From Chrysomallon squamiferum (taxonomy: Eukaryota; Mollusca; Gastropoda; Neomphalida; Peltospiridae): a stretch of DNA of 64,000 nucleotides. The stretch is taken from contig CM022666.1 of the NCBI GenBank assembly GCA_012295275.1, positions 6,305,839 to 6,369,838 of the forward strand, given 5' to 3'. Made by a program: the position numbers and the translations under genes. The notes below the pieces were generated by a model. That model did no database searches and was not told the origin of the DNA. It saw only the letters and a list, made by a program, of their open reading frames with translations. Shown piece by piece: positions 11,483-24,766 of this stretch; positions within the stretch are counted from its first letter, which is position 1; each line of letters starts with the position of its first letter.

Positions 11483-12010
11483 TGTTAAGCTCCTAATCAC
11501 CATAATCGACTTTCTGCGATAGATTGTCCTTCTGCACACTGACTCACTCATTGCTACTTTGTTCATCTTCTTTTCTTTATCTCCGTATCCTTCAGCGGAT
11601 TTTTCCTTTTCTTCTTTTATCTCATTGTCTTTATTTCTGTATCCTTCGACGGTTGCTGGCCAACAATCCAAATTATCCAAAACATTAGAGATTTTGTTTC
11701 ATCTTCATCTATCTGATAATCTCCATGATCCCTGTATCGCTTTCTCTACGTCGCCATTTGAGCCAGACATTCTGCAGATTGTAATTCTGTGCGCTTCTTA
11801 CAGCTGCAGTGTAAAAAGATTTATGCAGTATTTATCATATATTTTCAAATTAATACGGAATTAATTTCCATTAAATGTGGAATAACAGATTACTTTCTTA
11901 AGATATCAGTTTTTTCATGTGAAGATTGGATTGCTGAATGTAGCGACGGTTTAACCGAAGTGCATTCGCCATTCCACTGCAGCAAAATATATCTGATATC
12001 GTAAGACAGT
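11483..12010. repeat. Dispersed repeat, first copy of a roughly 550-bp element
   Basis: The sequence is clearly homologous to 14768-15345, including the blocks around AATCACCATAATCGACTTTC, TTATCTCCGTATCCTTCA and GATTACTTTCTTAAGATATC. Within it a CTTTATYTCYGTATCCTTC-like motif is repeated. Short open frames on both strands are not conserved in length between copies, so I do not call a gene. The element type is not recognised. Confidence 0.6.
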
Positions 12011-12690
12011 GACCAGTTATCTTTTCTATCCTCCAATCTTTAATATTTAATGCATTAACTTTGATTTTTGTATGCATAAGAATATCATAAAGCGAGTTTT
12101 TATATTTACAGTTGCCTAAAAATTCAAATAGCCTAAACAAATAAATAAATAATAGAATAAAATAAAACAAAAAAGCATTCGAAATAAATGTCTGTATTTG
12201 TGCCTCTGTGTGTGTGTGTGTGTGTTTGTGAGTGTGCGTGAGAAAGACGTAGTGTACGTATGTGAGTCAACAGCTATTTGTGTCTGTCTGTCTGTGTGCA
12301 GTGGTGTCTGTCAGTGAGTGGATGTTCTACCAGCAAAATGTTTCGAAGGAATTCCATATTATACATATAATGTGTACTCTATTTGTTATGATCCATAACT
12401 AATATTACCTGCAGTGATGCTTCACAGCAGCATGCTTTTGATTCCTATTGTTTCAAACGCTAATATAATAAAATATACATTTATTATAGTAGTTTTAAAT
12501 ATACAACATATATTTATTTTGTCAATTGTTTTTTTTGTATTTAATGATGAAAATGTTTATCACTGAATACTTACTGCCAGGCAGGCAAAAAAAAAAAAGA
12601 CCAAATAAGATATATTTAAATATATAATTAAATCAATAATCGATAATACGATGCCTTTGTGGCATACATAATCAACTTGCAATCGACAGG
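12011..12690. other. Non-coding stretch with GT-rich microsatellite
   Basis: AT-rich sequence with a TG-rich tract at about 12200-12300. No gene is seen. Confidence 0.5.
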
Positions 12691-12712
12691 TCCAGTGAAT
12701 ACAGTTTTGAGG

Positions 12713-12910
12713 TTGGCCTAGAAATTTACTTGTCCCTTGCCAGGTGCAGATGCTAAGACCTCGTCAGATATAGGTTTTACTGGTAAAATGTTACCAGTTT
12801 GAAACGTTGACGAATTTGAGAAAGGGATAGAAATATATAGCGGTAAGTGATTAAATATTAATCGCAGATCTGATGATGGTATATCGACAATCACTAAATG
12901 CAGTACAGGG
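12713..12910 (+). pseudogene. Lengsin-like exon-1 relic fused to inverted 3'-UTR fragment
   Basis: 12713-12739 is a variant of the 27-bp upstream element. About 12772-12842 matches the second half of exon 1 (the GKILPVRNADEFEKGIEIYSG region) with an in-frame stop after the proline, and it ends in an intact GTAAGT donor. No start codon remains. At about 12861-12898 the sequence becomes the reverse complement of the 3' UTR found after copy 1 (near 2885-2922). It is therefore a rearranged relic with no coding capacity. Confidence 0.75.
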
Positions 12911-13208
12911 TTTGGCCAATGTATAATTATTATTTTACCAGCATGTAGTTTCTCAGAAGAAATGCAGTAGGCAATATTTATCTTAAACCACTAGTATTAA
13001 AAATATTAATAGAATGAAAAAAAAAAAAAAAAAAAAGTAAAAATAAATTAATTAATTACAAAATATATATATAAAAAAAAAAGATCATCTCTCCCATGTT
13101 TTTGCAATCTAAATAACCAGCTTCCTTTTTATTCGCACATTTTCAAAAAATATATCCTAGAAAACATATATATTTTGTACCTCGATTAATTTATACTATT
13201 CATGAAGA

Positions 13209-13296
<88 letters not shown>

Positions 13297-14440
13297 AATA
13301 AATTAATTAATAAACTTACTTTGTAGACTGACTTCATGATGATACCAGAATTGCACTGATAAAAACCGATTAAAAATGGACGATCTTTATTAGATATTAT
13401 TACTGCGTTAAAATAGAGACAAAAAACATTACCGAGATTAAACCGGCAGTGACGTGGCTTTAAACACGTGACTGGATAACAGCTGAAAATGGACGAAGGG
13501 GGGGAAGCAGGAGTACTTACTTTTATGTTTATTTATTTAGTTAGTTCATGGGGGGGGCAATTATTTTTTCCATGGGGCCACATAAGAAAAAGAAAATATT
13601 GTGGAGGGCCAGGCCAAAGGGCTTAACTCAATTCTGCATCATATTAATTGTATTTCTTTATAAAAAGCAATAAATAGCATTGTTTTGACAAGCTGGTAAG
13701 GCTTGTAAGAGTATCTGTTATGATTAAACAATGAAAATGAGGTTGTCTTACAAAAAAAAAAAAGGTCATTTATTACAGAAAAAAAAAAAAAGTGAGGTAG
13801 GAACGAAAACTGAGATAATGTTTAAAATAATGACCTGAAGATTTGTTTTGAGACAGACTGAAATATAATAATATCCAGAATGAACAGCTTCACGAGAAAA
13901 ATATTAGAAAACGATTATCGGTATTATTTTGTCCTATTACCAAAAGTATATTGTAGTTTGTCTGTCTGTGTTGATGCAGTTTATTAATGGTATATTTTTA
14001 AAATGGAATAACTCAAGTTCTGTAGATTCGTCTTTGGCTGGGTATTACAAGAACAAAATACAAATGTCACCAAGGCAACGTAATTCGGACACAATTTGTT
14101 GTAACCATCAGAAAAAAAACAGTATAAAGGGAAGTTGACTGATAAGCCTGGGAACGTCCTCCCCATCTAATGACATCTAATTTTAATCGTATTTTGCTTG
14201 ATTATAAATAATGCAAGGAGAGATAAAAATGTATCACTCAAGATGAAATAAGATTCTTAATTCAGTGAAATAAAATAAATTGAAGCCCATATGTAAACGG
14301 GATGTCGATACGGACTCTGCAATGCATTTTTATTTATTTATTTATTTATTTATTTAAAGCATATTGTATTGGGACGTACGATTCGAACCATCTTGACATG
14401 CTCTTCGTAAGTCTTGAACCATCCTTAACTAACAGCCAGC
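12911..14440. other. Non-coding region with TAC/TAA microsatellite and possible hAT-type remnant
   Basis: A (TAC)n then (TAA)n tract spans about 13208-13300. At about 13540-13630 a G-rich segment (ATGGGGCCACATAAG, GGAGGGCCAGGCCAAAGGG) resembles ends of non-autonomous hAT elements, but I could not find a matching partner end. No gene is supported. Confidence 0.4.
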
Positions 14441-14443
14441 AAT

Positions 14444-14960
14444 ATGATAAAAGAAGAAAAGAAAAAATCCGCTGAGAAATAAGGATATAAAGAAATGAAG
14501 GTGAAAGAAGAGAAGGAACGATACGCTGAAGGATACGGAGATAAAGAAAAGAAGATGGACGAAGTAGCAGCGAGTGGGTCAGTGTACAGAAGGACAATCT
14601 GTCTTCTTTTATCTAATTATTTAAATCATTACGTTAACATAACTTTTGTGAATAAAATAGAACAAAAAAAAAAGAAGAAAAGAAACAAAAAAAACAACAT
14701 AAGAAAGCTTTTTCTTTTTTGTCTGATGTGCATACTGTTATTATACATACATACATACATATATATAAACTGCTAATCACCATAATCGACTTTCCGCAAT
14801 AGATTGTCCTTCTGTACACTGACCAACCCACTCACTGCTACTTCATTCATCTTCTTTTCTTTATCTCCGTATCCTTCACCGTATCGTTCCTTCTCTTCTT
14901 TCACCTTCATTTCTTTATATCCTTATTTCTCAGCGGATTTTTTCTTTTCTTCATTTATCT
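14444..14960. repeat. Inverted repeat, arms of about 155 bp with about 195-bp spacer
   Basis: The left arm (about 14444-14604) is nearly the exact reverse complement of the right arm (about 14799-14960), with only a few mismatches and a small indel. The arms contain the same TATCTCCGTATCCTTCA sequence found in the element at 11483-12010. Transcribed, this would form a long hairpin. The open frames in the arms come from the low-complexity purine tract. Confidence 0.8.
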
Positions 14961-15345
14961 TGTCTTTATTTCTGTATCCCTCGACAGCTGTTTGCCAACA
15001 AAACAAAATATCATCGTCAGAGATTCGTCCTCATCTTCGTGTATCTGATACGCTCCATGATTCCTGTATTCACATTTTCTAGCTGGCCGTTTGAATTACA
15101 TATTCTGCAGATTGTAATCTGTGCGTTTCTTACAACTGCAATATAAAAGGATGTATGCAGTATATATCATACCTTTTCAAATGAACGTGGGATTATTTTC
15201 TATTAAATATGGAATGACTGATTACTTTCTTAAGATATCAGCTTTATCATGGGAGGATAAGAATGTCAAATGTAGCGAGTGTTTGCCGAACTCCATCGCC
15301 ATTTCTCTTGATCAGGATAAATCTGATATCTTAAGACAATAACCA
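14961..15345. repeat. Second copy of the 550-bp dispersed element (3' part)
   Basis: Together with the right arm of the inverted repeat this matches 11483-12010 in the same orientation and order. No conserved reading frame. Confidence 0.6.
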
Positions 15346-16537
15346 GTTATTTCTTTTATCCTGCAATCCTAACTAATTAGAGAGGTTTAGCTTAGACGTA
15401 ATCTGTTCACGTACCTGACTGCATACGGACCTAGGGTACGGGTCATGTACGTAACTCAGTTTCAGTTTAGCTTCCTCGTAAAAGACAAAGTTTGTATCGA
15501 AATAGCTCAAGGAGGGAAAGTAACTATAGCTCTAGATCTCATAAAAAGCTTTATTTCGATATATAATATATGTATATTTGGTTTGAACATGTACAAGATA
15601 TTCAATGTTTATGTTGCCAAATGACTGGAATCAATCACTGGTTATTCGCAGATTTTGAAAGAAAAATACAGTCAAATTCAGATAAAAATTCTTAATTTTT
15701 TTCTTATCAAAGCTGTCAAAAATAGATACCTTGGAAACATTTTAACCTGTTTTTATAGCTCTTTCTGATGATGTATAATTTTACTGGAAAATTTTGTCAC
15801 GTATCAATCATTTGTTATTTACTTCTCTTGCAATAGTATAGCAGACTCAGAACTGATGACTTGGCCAATATTTTCATTTGCGAACAAATAAACGTATCGT
15901 CTATTTCTCAGCAAGAAGCAAAACAACATCTTAACGCAAGATAAGGATCAACCACGTTAATTTAATACTTTTCAAGCATATTTTAGTTTGAATTTAGTAA
16001 TCGAAATCTCGTTCAGCCAGTGATACAACTGTATGTAAGTCCAACCACGGCTTTTATGGAGAGAAGGTGGTCTGTCTTTGGCGATCATTTATGTGAAAAC
16101 CGTGGAAGAAAATGCCATTTAAGCACCACTAATCTGTGCAAAGATCATTAAGGAAAATCATGAAAATAACTCACGTATTACAAGCTTTCAAAAAATTGCT
16201 ATAACGATACGAAAAAGCACACGTATAAGTGCTTCACTGTACGTAAGCATGCGTGTACAGGCTTGTCCCACATCGAGGAAATCTCGCGAGATAAGACGAA
16301 ATGGATTCGCCTCGAGTTCGGCACATGAAAGTTACGTCTACACCAAACCTCTACTCTAAACCAAAACTTGATTAAATTTTAGTTTTATTAACCAGCTCGC
16401 CGCTTTTGAAATGATCACAGACCCACACACATCCATACACAGTCAAATGAACACCGACACACATACATATACACATAAAAAACACACATACATTCACACG
16501 TTGAATAGCCTTTCACGTTTTATCTTTTATAAACTGT

Positions 16538-16629
<92 letters not shown>

Positions 16630-17897
16630 TCCCTCTCTCTCTCTCTCTCTCTTAATATATTTATTATTTCATTTAATGGCTTATAATCTATATTATCAAA
16701 TAAGATTATAAATATTTTTTAATAATCAAGAAAAAATCATTTTAATAATATGCAGTGAACGATTCCTAAGATGAGGACAGAGCAGGGTTCTATTTATATT
16801 TTTCCAGCTTGAACTGATTTAGGACGAGTGAAAAAGTATCTTTGAATCAGATGTATAATGTATTTAAATGGTTTGGTTCATGTCACTGAAGCGAGAAAAT
16901 GATCGCCACCATGATCATAAAAGCGTGACTGGATGATAGCTGAAAATGAATGAAGGGTGGAATAGAATATAATTTTATTTTAAAAAATAATGATAAAAAA
17001 TATACTCGATTACTTTTTTCTGGTGTCTTTTTTCAATACAGGATTCACGGACTCTTTGATATTGAGCTTTGACGCCTTCTGGGTTATCCACCGGTGAAAA
17101 TGATACAAAATATATTCTTAATATCGTTTAATAATTTTTTGCTCAAAATAATAAAAATATTACTGTGAAAAAGTAATAATAAAAATATAGATAAGGTACT
17201 AATGTACATACGTACAGACATACATACATACATACATACATACATACATAACGTTTTGAAAAATTATTACCAACATAAAGGCATGTAAAACGAATGATAT
17301 CACGATTTAATTTAGAAAATAATTTAATAAAAACAACGAAAAATATAATAAAGTAAAAAGTTGAAATTCTTTTGCACATCCAAGCACAGCTTAGAGAGAG
17401 AATAGATACTCAGTAGATTGTGCACACTTGCGACTATAAGAAAACACGGGGCGATGGCATAAACTTCCGAATTCCGACTATATAATTCTTAGAGCTCGTA
17501 TCATAGAACAGTTTATCCTAAGAGCCCTAACCTTATCAGTTAATTGAATTGGCACGCTTACAAAGAAAAATGTTTGAGAAAAACTGGATTAGACAAAAAA
17601 AAATTAGCCCATCAAAATTGGCATCTATACTAAGCTGTATGTCTGCTAATGTATTTAAAACATCGGGCTATACAACTCAGCGATTAAACCACCAGTCTGA
17701 GACAAGACAGGACGATCTGAACCAAGTCCTTTCGACCACCGAGCAGTTATACAGCCAGTGGTGTGTCCTATTATAACAATAATGTAAAACAGACTCCATT
17801 CAACTTTTACATTACAGTAGCATATACAACACACACGATGTTTTACAATTTCTCATTCGCATTATTATTATTACTACTACTAATACTAATACTACTA

Positions 17898-17976
<79 letters not shown>

Positions 17977-18003
17977 CAACTATATGCTCTTAAGTACACG
18001 ATA
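15346..18003. repeat. Non-coding region with long CT, ATAC and TTA microsatellites
   Basis: A (CT)n tract spans about 16541-16652, a (CATA)n tract about 17219-17250 and a (TTA)n tract about 17898-17977. A 75-codon open frame at 17549-17776 has no recognisable domain and I do not call it. A small imperfect inverted repeat (ACGTACCTGAC / GTCATGTACGT) lies at about 15410-15455. Confidence 0.5.
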
Positions 18004-18269
18004 GTTAGTAGTGGGGAAATGAATATATTTTAAACTATTTAGGCTACAGTTATACATCTAAGACGTATAATTAGTGAAAACATTGCTAGCTTAAAACTTT
18101 TCACAAAGATGTATGTTCTCACGCGATTCTATTCTGATAATTCCTTAAGGTACCTTTGGCAATATGAAATAAATTGTCTAATAAAAATCTTCACACATCT
18201 AAGTTGTTGTTCGTCATTGCCTACATAGAGGACTAATGATAAATATATATATATATATACTCTTCTTCT

Positions 18270-18385
18270 TATCTGAAAACGGAAATGCAAATTAAATCTT
18301 TACGAGAAGAAACGGCGCCGCACGATGACCATGAAAGACTGTTTGTGTTTTGGAGAGAAAAATGTATAAATAAAGTTGGAAAATC
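18270..18385 (+). pseudogene. Lengsin-like 3'-end relic A
   Basis: The last roughly 30 codons and start of the 3' UTR are recognisable (TTATCTGAAAACGGAAATG to ATGTATAAATAAAG). They contain a small insertion near TGTTTGTGTTTTGG that shifts the frame. Nothing upstream matches the rest of exon 2. Confidence 0.75.
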
Positions 18386-19765
18386 CTGATCATTTTAGTA
18401 TATAAATATACATTCTCTTGCTACAAAGAACAGAATCTTAACATAGGTTCTGCTGAAGTAAATTAGGCGATTTACTAATGCTTTAGTATCTTTATTTGTT
18501 CGTATTGCTTTTATTATTATTACTATTTTCTTTTTTCTAACGAAAAAACAGTCAAATTTTGCGATCTATCGAGGAACTCTTATTCTTATGTATTAAACTA
18601 ACTAAAGGAACAGAAATTGTAAATTAGTTAGCCTTTAAAAGGAAATATCAGAATTCGAATTCAGTCTGATCATAGTTATCTCCTCTTTAATTTCCAACCA
18701 TTTAATAATTATGCAAAAAGCAGAATTCACCTCCTTTAAGTTACATCCATCGAAAGGAACGAAAACACTTATAAATACACAAACAGAAACAAGTCTTCTC
18801 GAACTGCGGCGCCCTCTTCGGAAAACAATAACAGTTTTCTCCCTTGGACACTATAACTCTTGTAGTTAGGAGAGCGAATAATTATTTTATTGAGGTGTGC
18901 ACATATGGCAGGAATATTTTTGATCTTCGTTTAGATTTAGATGTATTTGATTTGTCTCCGGCTTTCGTTTCAAAACAGAACAATTTAGTTGTTCGTTTTT
19001 AAAAAGAGCACAGTTTGTGTAAGTAAATCTTTTACGATATAAACCAGCAATTAATAATGAACTTTTAACAATTACATAACATGCAAATAACAAGTAATTT
19101 ATCGAAATAAATATAGTTCCGTCCAAAAAACCCATAGTTTAGGTCAACATCCCGAAATACAAAAAAATTATATAGTCATATCTTGCTATTACTTCAGTGA
19201 CTGCAGGATCAATAATTGTATTTGTCACTTAGTCAATAAGAAAGGATTATGTTGAAAACAGCACAAGTTATTTATCAAACTAAAGAAGAAGAAGCAGAAA
19301 ACTAAGGTCTAAAATGGTTATGTCCTTGACCTAGAAATGAATCTGTACTATTAGATACAGCCAGTGGCTGTTTTCAGCGGTAACCAGTTTTACTATAGTA
19401 TGTCACTAGAGTGCATGCATTCACAATATAAGTCAGTGACCTCTAGAAACCTTCTTTTTTTCACACGTTTTACACTTTAGTTAGAAGTGGGGAAATGAAT
19501 ATATTTTAAACTATTTAGGCTACAGTTATACATCTAAGACGTATCATTAGTGAAAACATTGCTAGCTTAAAACTTTTCACAAAGATGTATGTTCTCACGC
19601 GATTCTATTCTGATAATTCATTAAGGTAACTTTGGCAGTATGAAATAAATTGTCTAATAGAAATCTTCACACATCTAAGTTATTGTTCGTAATTGCCTGC
19701 ATAGCGGACTAATGATAAATATATATTTCTTTCTCGGCCAAACAGCAGGCACCATCAAACACCAC

Positions 19766-19882
19766 ACTCTTCTTATCTGAAAACGGAAATGGAAATAAAA
19801 TCTTTACGAGGAGAAAACGCCCCGCTGATGTTGATGAAAGACTGGGTCTTTTTTGGAGAGAAAAATGTATAAATAAAGTTGG
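19766..19882 (+). pseudogene. Lengsin-like 3'-end relic B
   Basis: This is the second copy of the tail relic, carried by the 1,476-bp duplication. It has additional small changes in the GEKAPHDD region and ends in ATGTATAAATAAAG. Confidence 0.75.
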
Positions 19883-20960
19883 AAAATACTGATCATTTTA
19901 GTATATAAATATATGTTCTCTTGCTACAAGGAACAAAATTTTAAAATAGGTTCTGCTGAAATAACCTGGGCGATTTGCCAATGCTTTAGTATGTTTATTT
20001 GTTCGAATTGCTTTTATTATTATTACTATTTTCTTTTTTCTAACGAAAAACAGTCAGATTTTGCGATCTATCAAGGAACTCTTATTCTTATGTATTAAAC
20101 TAACTAAAGGAACAGAAATTGTAAATTAGTTAGCCTTAAGAAGGAAATATCAGAATTCGAATTCAGTCTGATCATAGTTATCTCCTCTTTAATTTCCAGC
20201 CATTTAATAATTATGCAAAAAGCAGAATTCACCTCCTTTAAGTTACATCCATCGAAAGAAACGAAAACACTAATAAATACACAAACTGAAACAAGTCTTC
20301 TCGAGTGGTGGCGCCTACTTCGAAAACAATACCAGTTATCTCCCTTGGACACTATAACTCTTGTAATTAGGAGAGCGAATAATTATTTTATTGAGGTGTG
20401 CACATATGGCAGGAATATTTTTTATCTTCGTTTAGATTTAGATGTATTTGATTTGTCTCTGGCTTTCGTTTCAAAACAGAACAATTTAGTTGTTCGTTTT
20501 TCAAAAGAGCACAGTTTGTGAAAATAAATCTTTTACGATATAAACCAGCAATTAATAACGAACTTTTAACAATTATATAACATGCAAATAACAAGTAATT
20601 TATCGAAATAAATATAGTTCCGTCCAAAAACGCTATAGTTTAGGTCAATATCCCAAAATATAAAAAACTTGTATAGTCATATCTTGCTATTACTTCAGTG
20701 ACTGCAGGATCAATAATTTATTTGTCACTTAATCAATAAGAAAGGATTATGTTGAAAACAGCACAAGTTATTTATCAAACTAAAGAAGAAGAAGCAGAAA
20801 TGTGAAGTATAAAATGGTTATGTCCTTGACCTAGAAATGAATCTGTACTATCAGATATAGCTAGTGGCTGTTTTCAGCGGTAGCCAGTTTTACAACAGTA
20901 TGTCAAGACTGAGTGCACGCTTTCACACAATAAGTCAATGACCTCTAGATTTTTTTTTTT

Positions 20961-21190
20961 TTTTTATTATTATTTTTTCACACGTTTTACGCTTTAGACT
21001 GAGTGAAAATCACATTAACTCTGCAAATGGATATGACAGGGTTTTATATTTCAGTATCCTTGATCTTTAAGTATGTTTGTCGCTCCGACAGTCTTCTATT
21101 TATAGGAAGAAAGGTTAACGGGAAGGGTTCATTGCACATCGGGTGCTATTAAAATTACTTCTATAGTACCTACAGTTAATAAAGTAATAA
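20961..21190. repeat. Orphan upstream spacer segment of a lengsin-like unit
   Basis: This matches the segment that precedes exon 1 of copies 2-4 (CGCTCCGACAGTCTTCTA, GGTTAACGGGAAGGGTTCA). No exon 1 follows, so a gene unit has been truncated here. Confidence 0.65.
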
Positions 21191-21217
21191 TGTTAATATA
21201 AGTTTGATTTATGTTTT

Positions 21218-21262
<45 letters not shown>

Positions 21263-21390
21263 TTAAACCAATATGCCGTTAATGGCACAGATATATATAA
21301 TAAATAAATAAAATAAAAACATTAAAAAAATACAAGGGAGAAAAGTATCTTACGATATCCCGTTGCCAATCGTTCACTTATCTTTTCCGT

Positions 21391-21430
<40 letters not shown>

Positions 21431-23480
21431 TATCTGTTGTTGATATAAACAAAAGAAATGTATCTACTGAAACACAATTACACACATAACCGGGTTTTAC
21501 TTAAAAACTAAGAAGAGATTATATATCTTCGTCACAAAGTCATGCAACAGTTATCTCGCTGAGAAAAGAAAACAAAAACAAATCTTTATAAATATATAAC
21601 TTTATGTCACGTGAAACAATTATGGTGATCACCGTCAAAGAAAAACGTTCGCGATTGGTAGATATTCCTGCTCGGCCGTTCAACCCTCACAGGAAATAAG
21701 CGCTTCCAATGTAGTATTTGTTGCCTGTGTAGAAATCTATGAAAGAGAATAAAGCAAATTAATGTATGATAAAAATAGAAATGTGCATACATTATATAAG
21801 CACACATCACACGTTTGACCTACATTTCATAAACTATTTGCATTAACGCATCTCCTGTAATAACGTAGGTTTCTAGGAATGCACGGTGCAGTAGACACAT
21901 TGGAGATACGTGTTTATATTTAGTTACTCAAAGGTGCATTGCTGAATTATTACCTCTTTTCGTCTGGAAAAAAAAAAATGATATTTCGGAAAAGCTTTTG
22001 GATGTAAGGCTTCCTGAAATTCGGTGATATTTCTTTACGTTAAACTTTTCATCATCTGTTAACAGAGGAAAAGAACATAAGGATGGCTTACGATGCCTTT
22101 TCCAATTTTACCATGCTAACTTAAACATCATGCATTAAAGCAAGGTATCATAAAGGAATTATACGTAAAATATTATAATAATATTAGAGAAATTCGTTTC
22201 TGATTGCCACGCTAAATTAAACAATAAAACGCCATGTATTGAAACCATGCGAAATAATACAATATAGTACGCGAAATAATACAATATATTTATGGATTTT
22301 TCGTTGACAAATCCGACGACTACAACAACCTCCACTGATACCAAGGTCAGATTCTGGAAAACATCAGTATATTTCTTTTTTCAAGTCTGGACTTGTTGTG
22401 AAACAAAACCCGTGTCTCCTGTCGAAATTCTGTGATGAAGTAAATATTTATTTAATTAATTTCGTTTACTACTGATTGACAGACTGACTGATTTTATTTT
22501 ATTTACAATTAGAAAACGATAAATTCACGTTATATTAATTTTTAGTTAATTATAGATAAATAGACTGATACGTACATACATACATAATATTTATATATAG
22601 AGAGAGAGAGATAGAGAGAGAGTTTCTTTCAAAGCTGAGCCGTTATTTTCCTAACAGTATGCACGATAAGCTAATGAATATTACGAACCTCTGTATAGCT
22701 TACGCATACTGTTCGACACAGATGTTTTTATATGTTTGTGTTCTCTGTACCGAATCGAAATGTTATTGCACGAAGCATGAACTGTTCATTAGCATATCTT
22801 GTAAACGGTGCAGAAAAAAAATAGCTCAATATATTTTTTTTTTCTGCGAGTTGCACACATATGCAAATATTTTGGAAAAGCATTATACATTTGTATACAA
22901 TTATAATGTATCGCTGCTGCGTATTTCCGTTTCTCACAGAGCGAGAGTGAAAAAAAATTAAATTAAAACAAAAGTGCATGTATGTGACTGAGTGTAGAGA
23001 AAGAGAGAGATAGCTGGATAGACTGACAGACAGACATACGGATAGACAGACAGATCTCGTGAATATTATTTTTATTTTCGTCAAATTAATGTTGTTGTTT
23101 TTTTCTTTTTTTTTCTTTTTAATATTTTAATTTTTTAATTTTAATTTTCTTTTTTCTTTTTTTTTTTGCAGTTAATATTGAACACAACAAGTGATTCTTC
23201 TCTGTTAGAAACGACAACGATAAAACAAATTTATGCACCGTCACCCTTTTGACTCTGATGCAATTTGTTCTTTTTTTGCGTCGACCCTTTGATATCGAAT
23301 TAGTCCCCAGTAACTACTGACCCCTTGCTGAATGTTCATGATGCAACAGATCATTATACTGTATACCTACTCGCAAATTAGTAAGAAGTAATACTGAATT
23401 ATGTTTCTAATTTTTAATGCAGAACGGTAAGAAAACATATCGGACATTGAACGCTATCATGAATGAATAACAAAGCTCAC
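21191..23480. other. Non-coding region upstream of copy 5
   Basis: It contains a (GA)n tract at about 21221-21254, poly-A at about 21392-21428, GA/CA/TCTG-type simple repeats near 22599-22621 and 22990-23055, and a T-rich tract at 23095-23170. About 21485-21720 shows patchy similarity to about 29500-29720. No supported gene. Confidence 0.5.
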
Positions 23481-23485
23481 AAAGC

Positions 23486-23494
23486 ATGTCGGGT
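23486..23494 (+). promoter_or_regulatory. TATA-like sequence of lengsin-like copy 5
   Basis: GGTAATATAAGCAG lies about 60 bases before the start codon at 23553. The 27-bp element found before the other copies is absent. Weak evidence from position only. Confidence 0.3.
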
Positions 23495-23552
23495 AATATA
23501 AGCAGCCACGCAGAACGACACATCGTTACTGCATTCACTGTTTGCTTTAACC

Positions 23553-24734
23553 ATGGACAAAATCGAACGAATTCGAGATGAACTGTCAAAGTTTCACTAC
23601 ATTCAGTACACAATTTGTGATATAAACGGATTCTCTCGGGGAAAAATTCTTCCGGTTCGGAATGCTACGGATTTTGAGAAAGGATTGACAGTTAACTGTG
23701 GTAAGATTATTATTAATATTACGGTATTGTTTTGTTTTCTTTTGTGTTTTTTTTCTATTTTTATTTTTTATTTTCTTCAATAGAGACGTGTCTAAACTGA
23801 CGCTATATCTAGCGGCTTCGCTCGCATATCGCACACAACATAGACTGGTCCACTGCTGATAGCTTTTTTTTTTCCTTTTCTTTTTTGTTTCTTTTATTTA
23901 TTTCCCTGCTTTGAGTTAATTGTTCGTTGATTTATATTTTTTTGTTGCTTTTGGTGTGGTTTTTTTTTTTTCGTTTTTAAATATATACATATATAAATAT
24001 AGATATAGATATAGTGTTTTTAATAAACTATGTTATTAAATTACTGTTTTGCAATATTTGCCACAACTGAATGAGAAAATAATTGCAGTCATTAGAAGCT
24101 AATATTTAAACTCTTTAATACATACAAAGTAATATATTTTGGTATATATTTGCTTGTTTTCATTTCTTTTTATTTATTTATTTTTATTTTAACTTTTTGA
24201 AGAAAAGTTTTTAAAAAAACCCAACCGATTGTCAGTAAATGTGAATCATTTCCTTTACTTTTGATATTTATTCTGCGTCAGCTCATTAACGGACAAAAAA
24301 CGGTTTTGTGATACAAACTGACGAAGACTAGGATAAAAAACATTCATGTGTACTCGAGGATTAAAAGGCGCCATCTTTAGCACAAGCATTTATAACTTTT
24401 CAAAGTCAAGAAAGGCAATCCATTATATTTAATGCATTAACTGAGAAAAAGATTTATGCATATTACTCAAAAGATATCCTCGTGAATTAATTTTATACAA
24501 AGCAGTGCGTTTTCTATAAAATTGTCAACCTTTAAGTTTAAGGCCAAGATTATTATTTATATATTTATTTATTTATTTAGTTAGTTAGTTAGTTAGTTAG
24601 TTATTGTTACCCCTTTCATAGTACATTCTTTGACGTGGTGAGGGGACTTGTATTCTCAATGCTCCAAAGAGATGTGCCACCAGGAACTTTGGCTTCTTCT
24701 GTAGATCTGTGGAGGCAGCTGGATTCACTGAGAT

Positions 24735-24766
<32 letters not shown>

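Larger units (their letters stand above)
18004..20960. repeat. Direct tandem duplication of a 1,476-bp gene-tail unit
   Basis: The sequence starting GTGGGGAAATGAATATATTT at 18011 recurs at 19487, an offset of 1,476 bp, and the two units align along their length. Each contains, in order, a unique lead, a lengsin-like tail relic, the spacer segment of the 3060-3430 type and the segment of the 3480-3700 type. So each unit is a lengsin-like gene unit whose coding region has been lost apart from the last codons. Confidence 0.8.

Noticed and set aside
16411-16686. Open frame running through a CT microsatellite
   Set aside because: Most of the predicted protein is Leu-Ser dipeptide from the (CT)n tract; no domain or conserved start.
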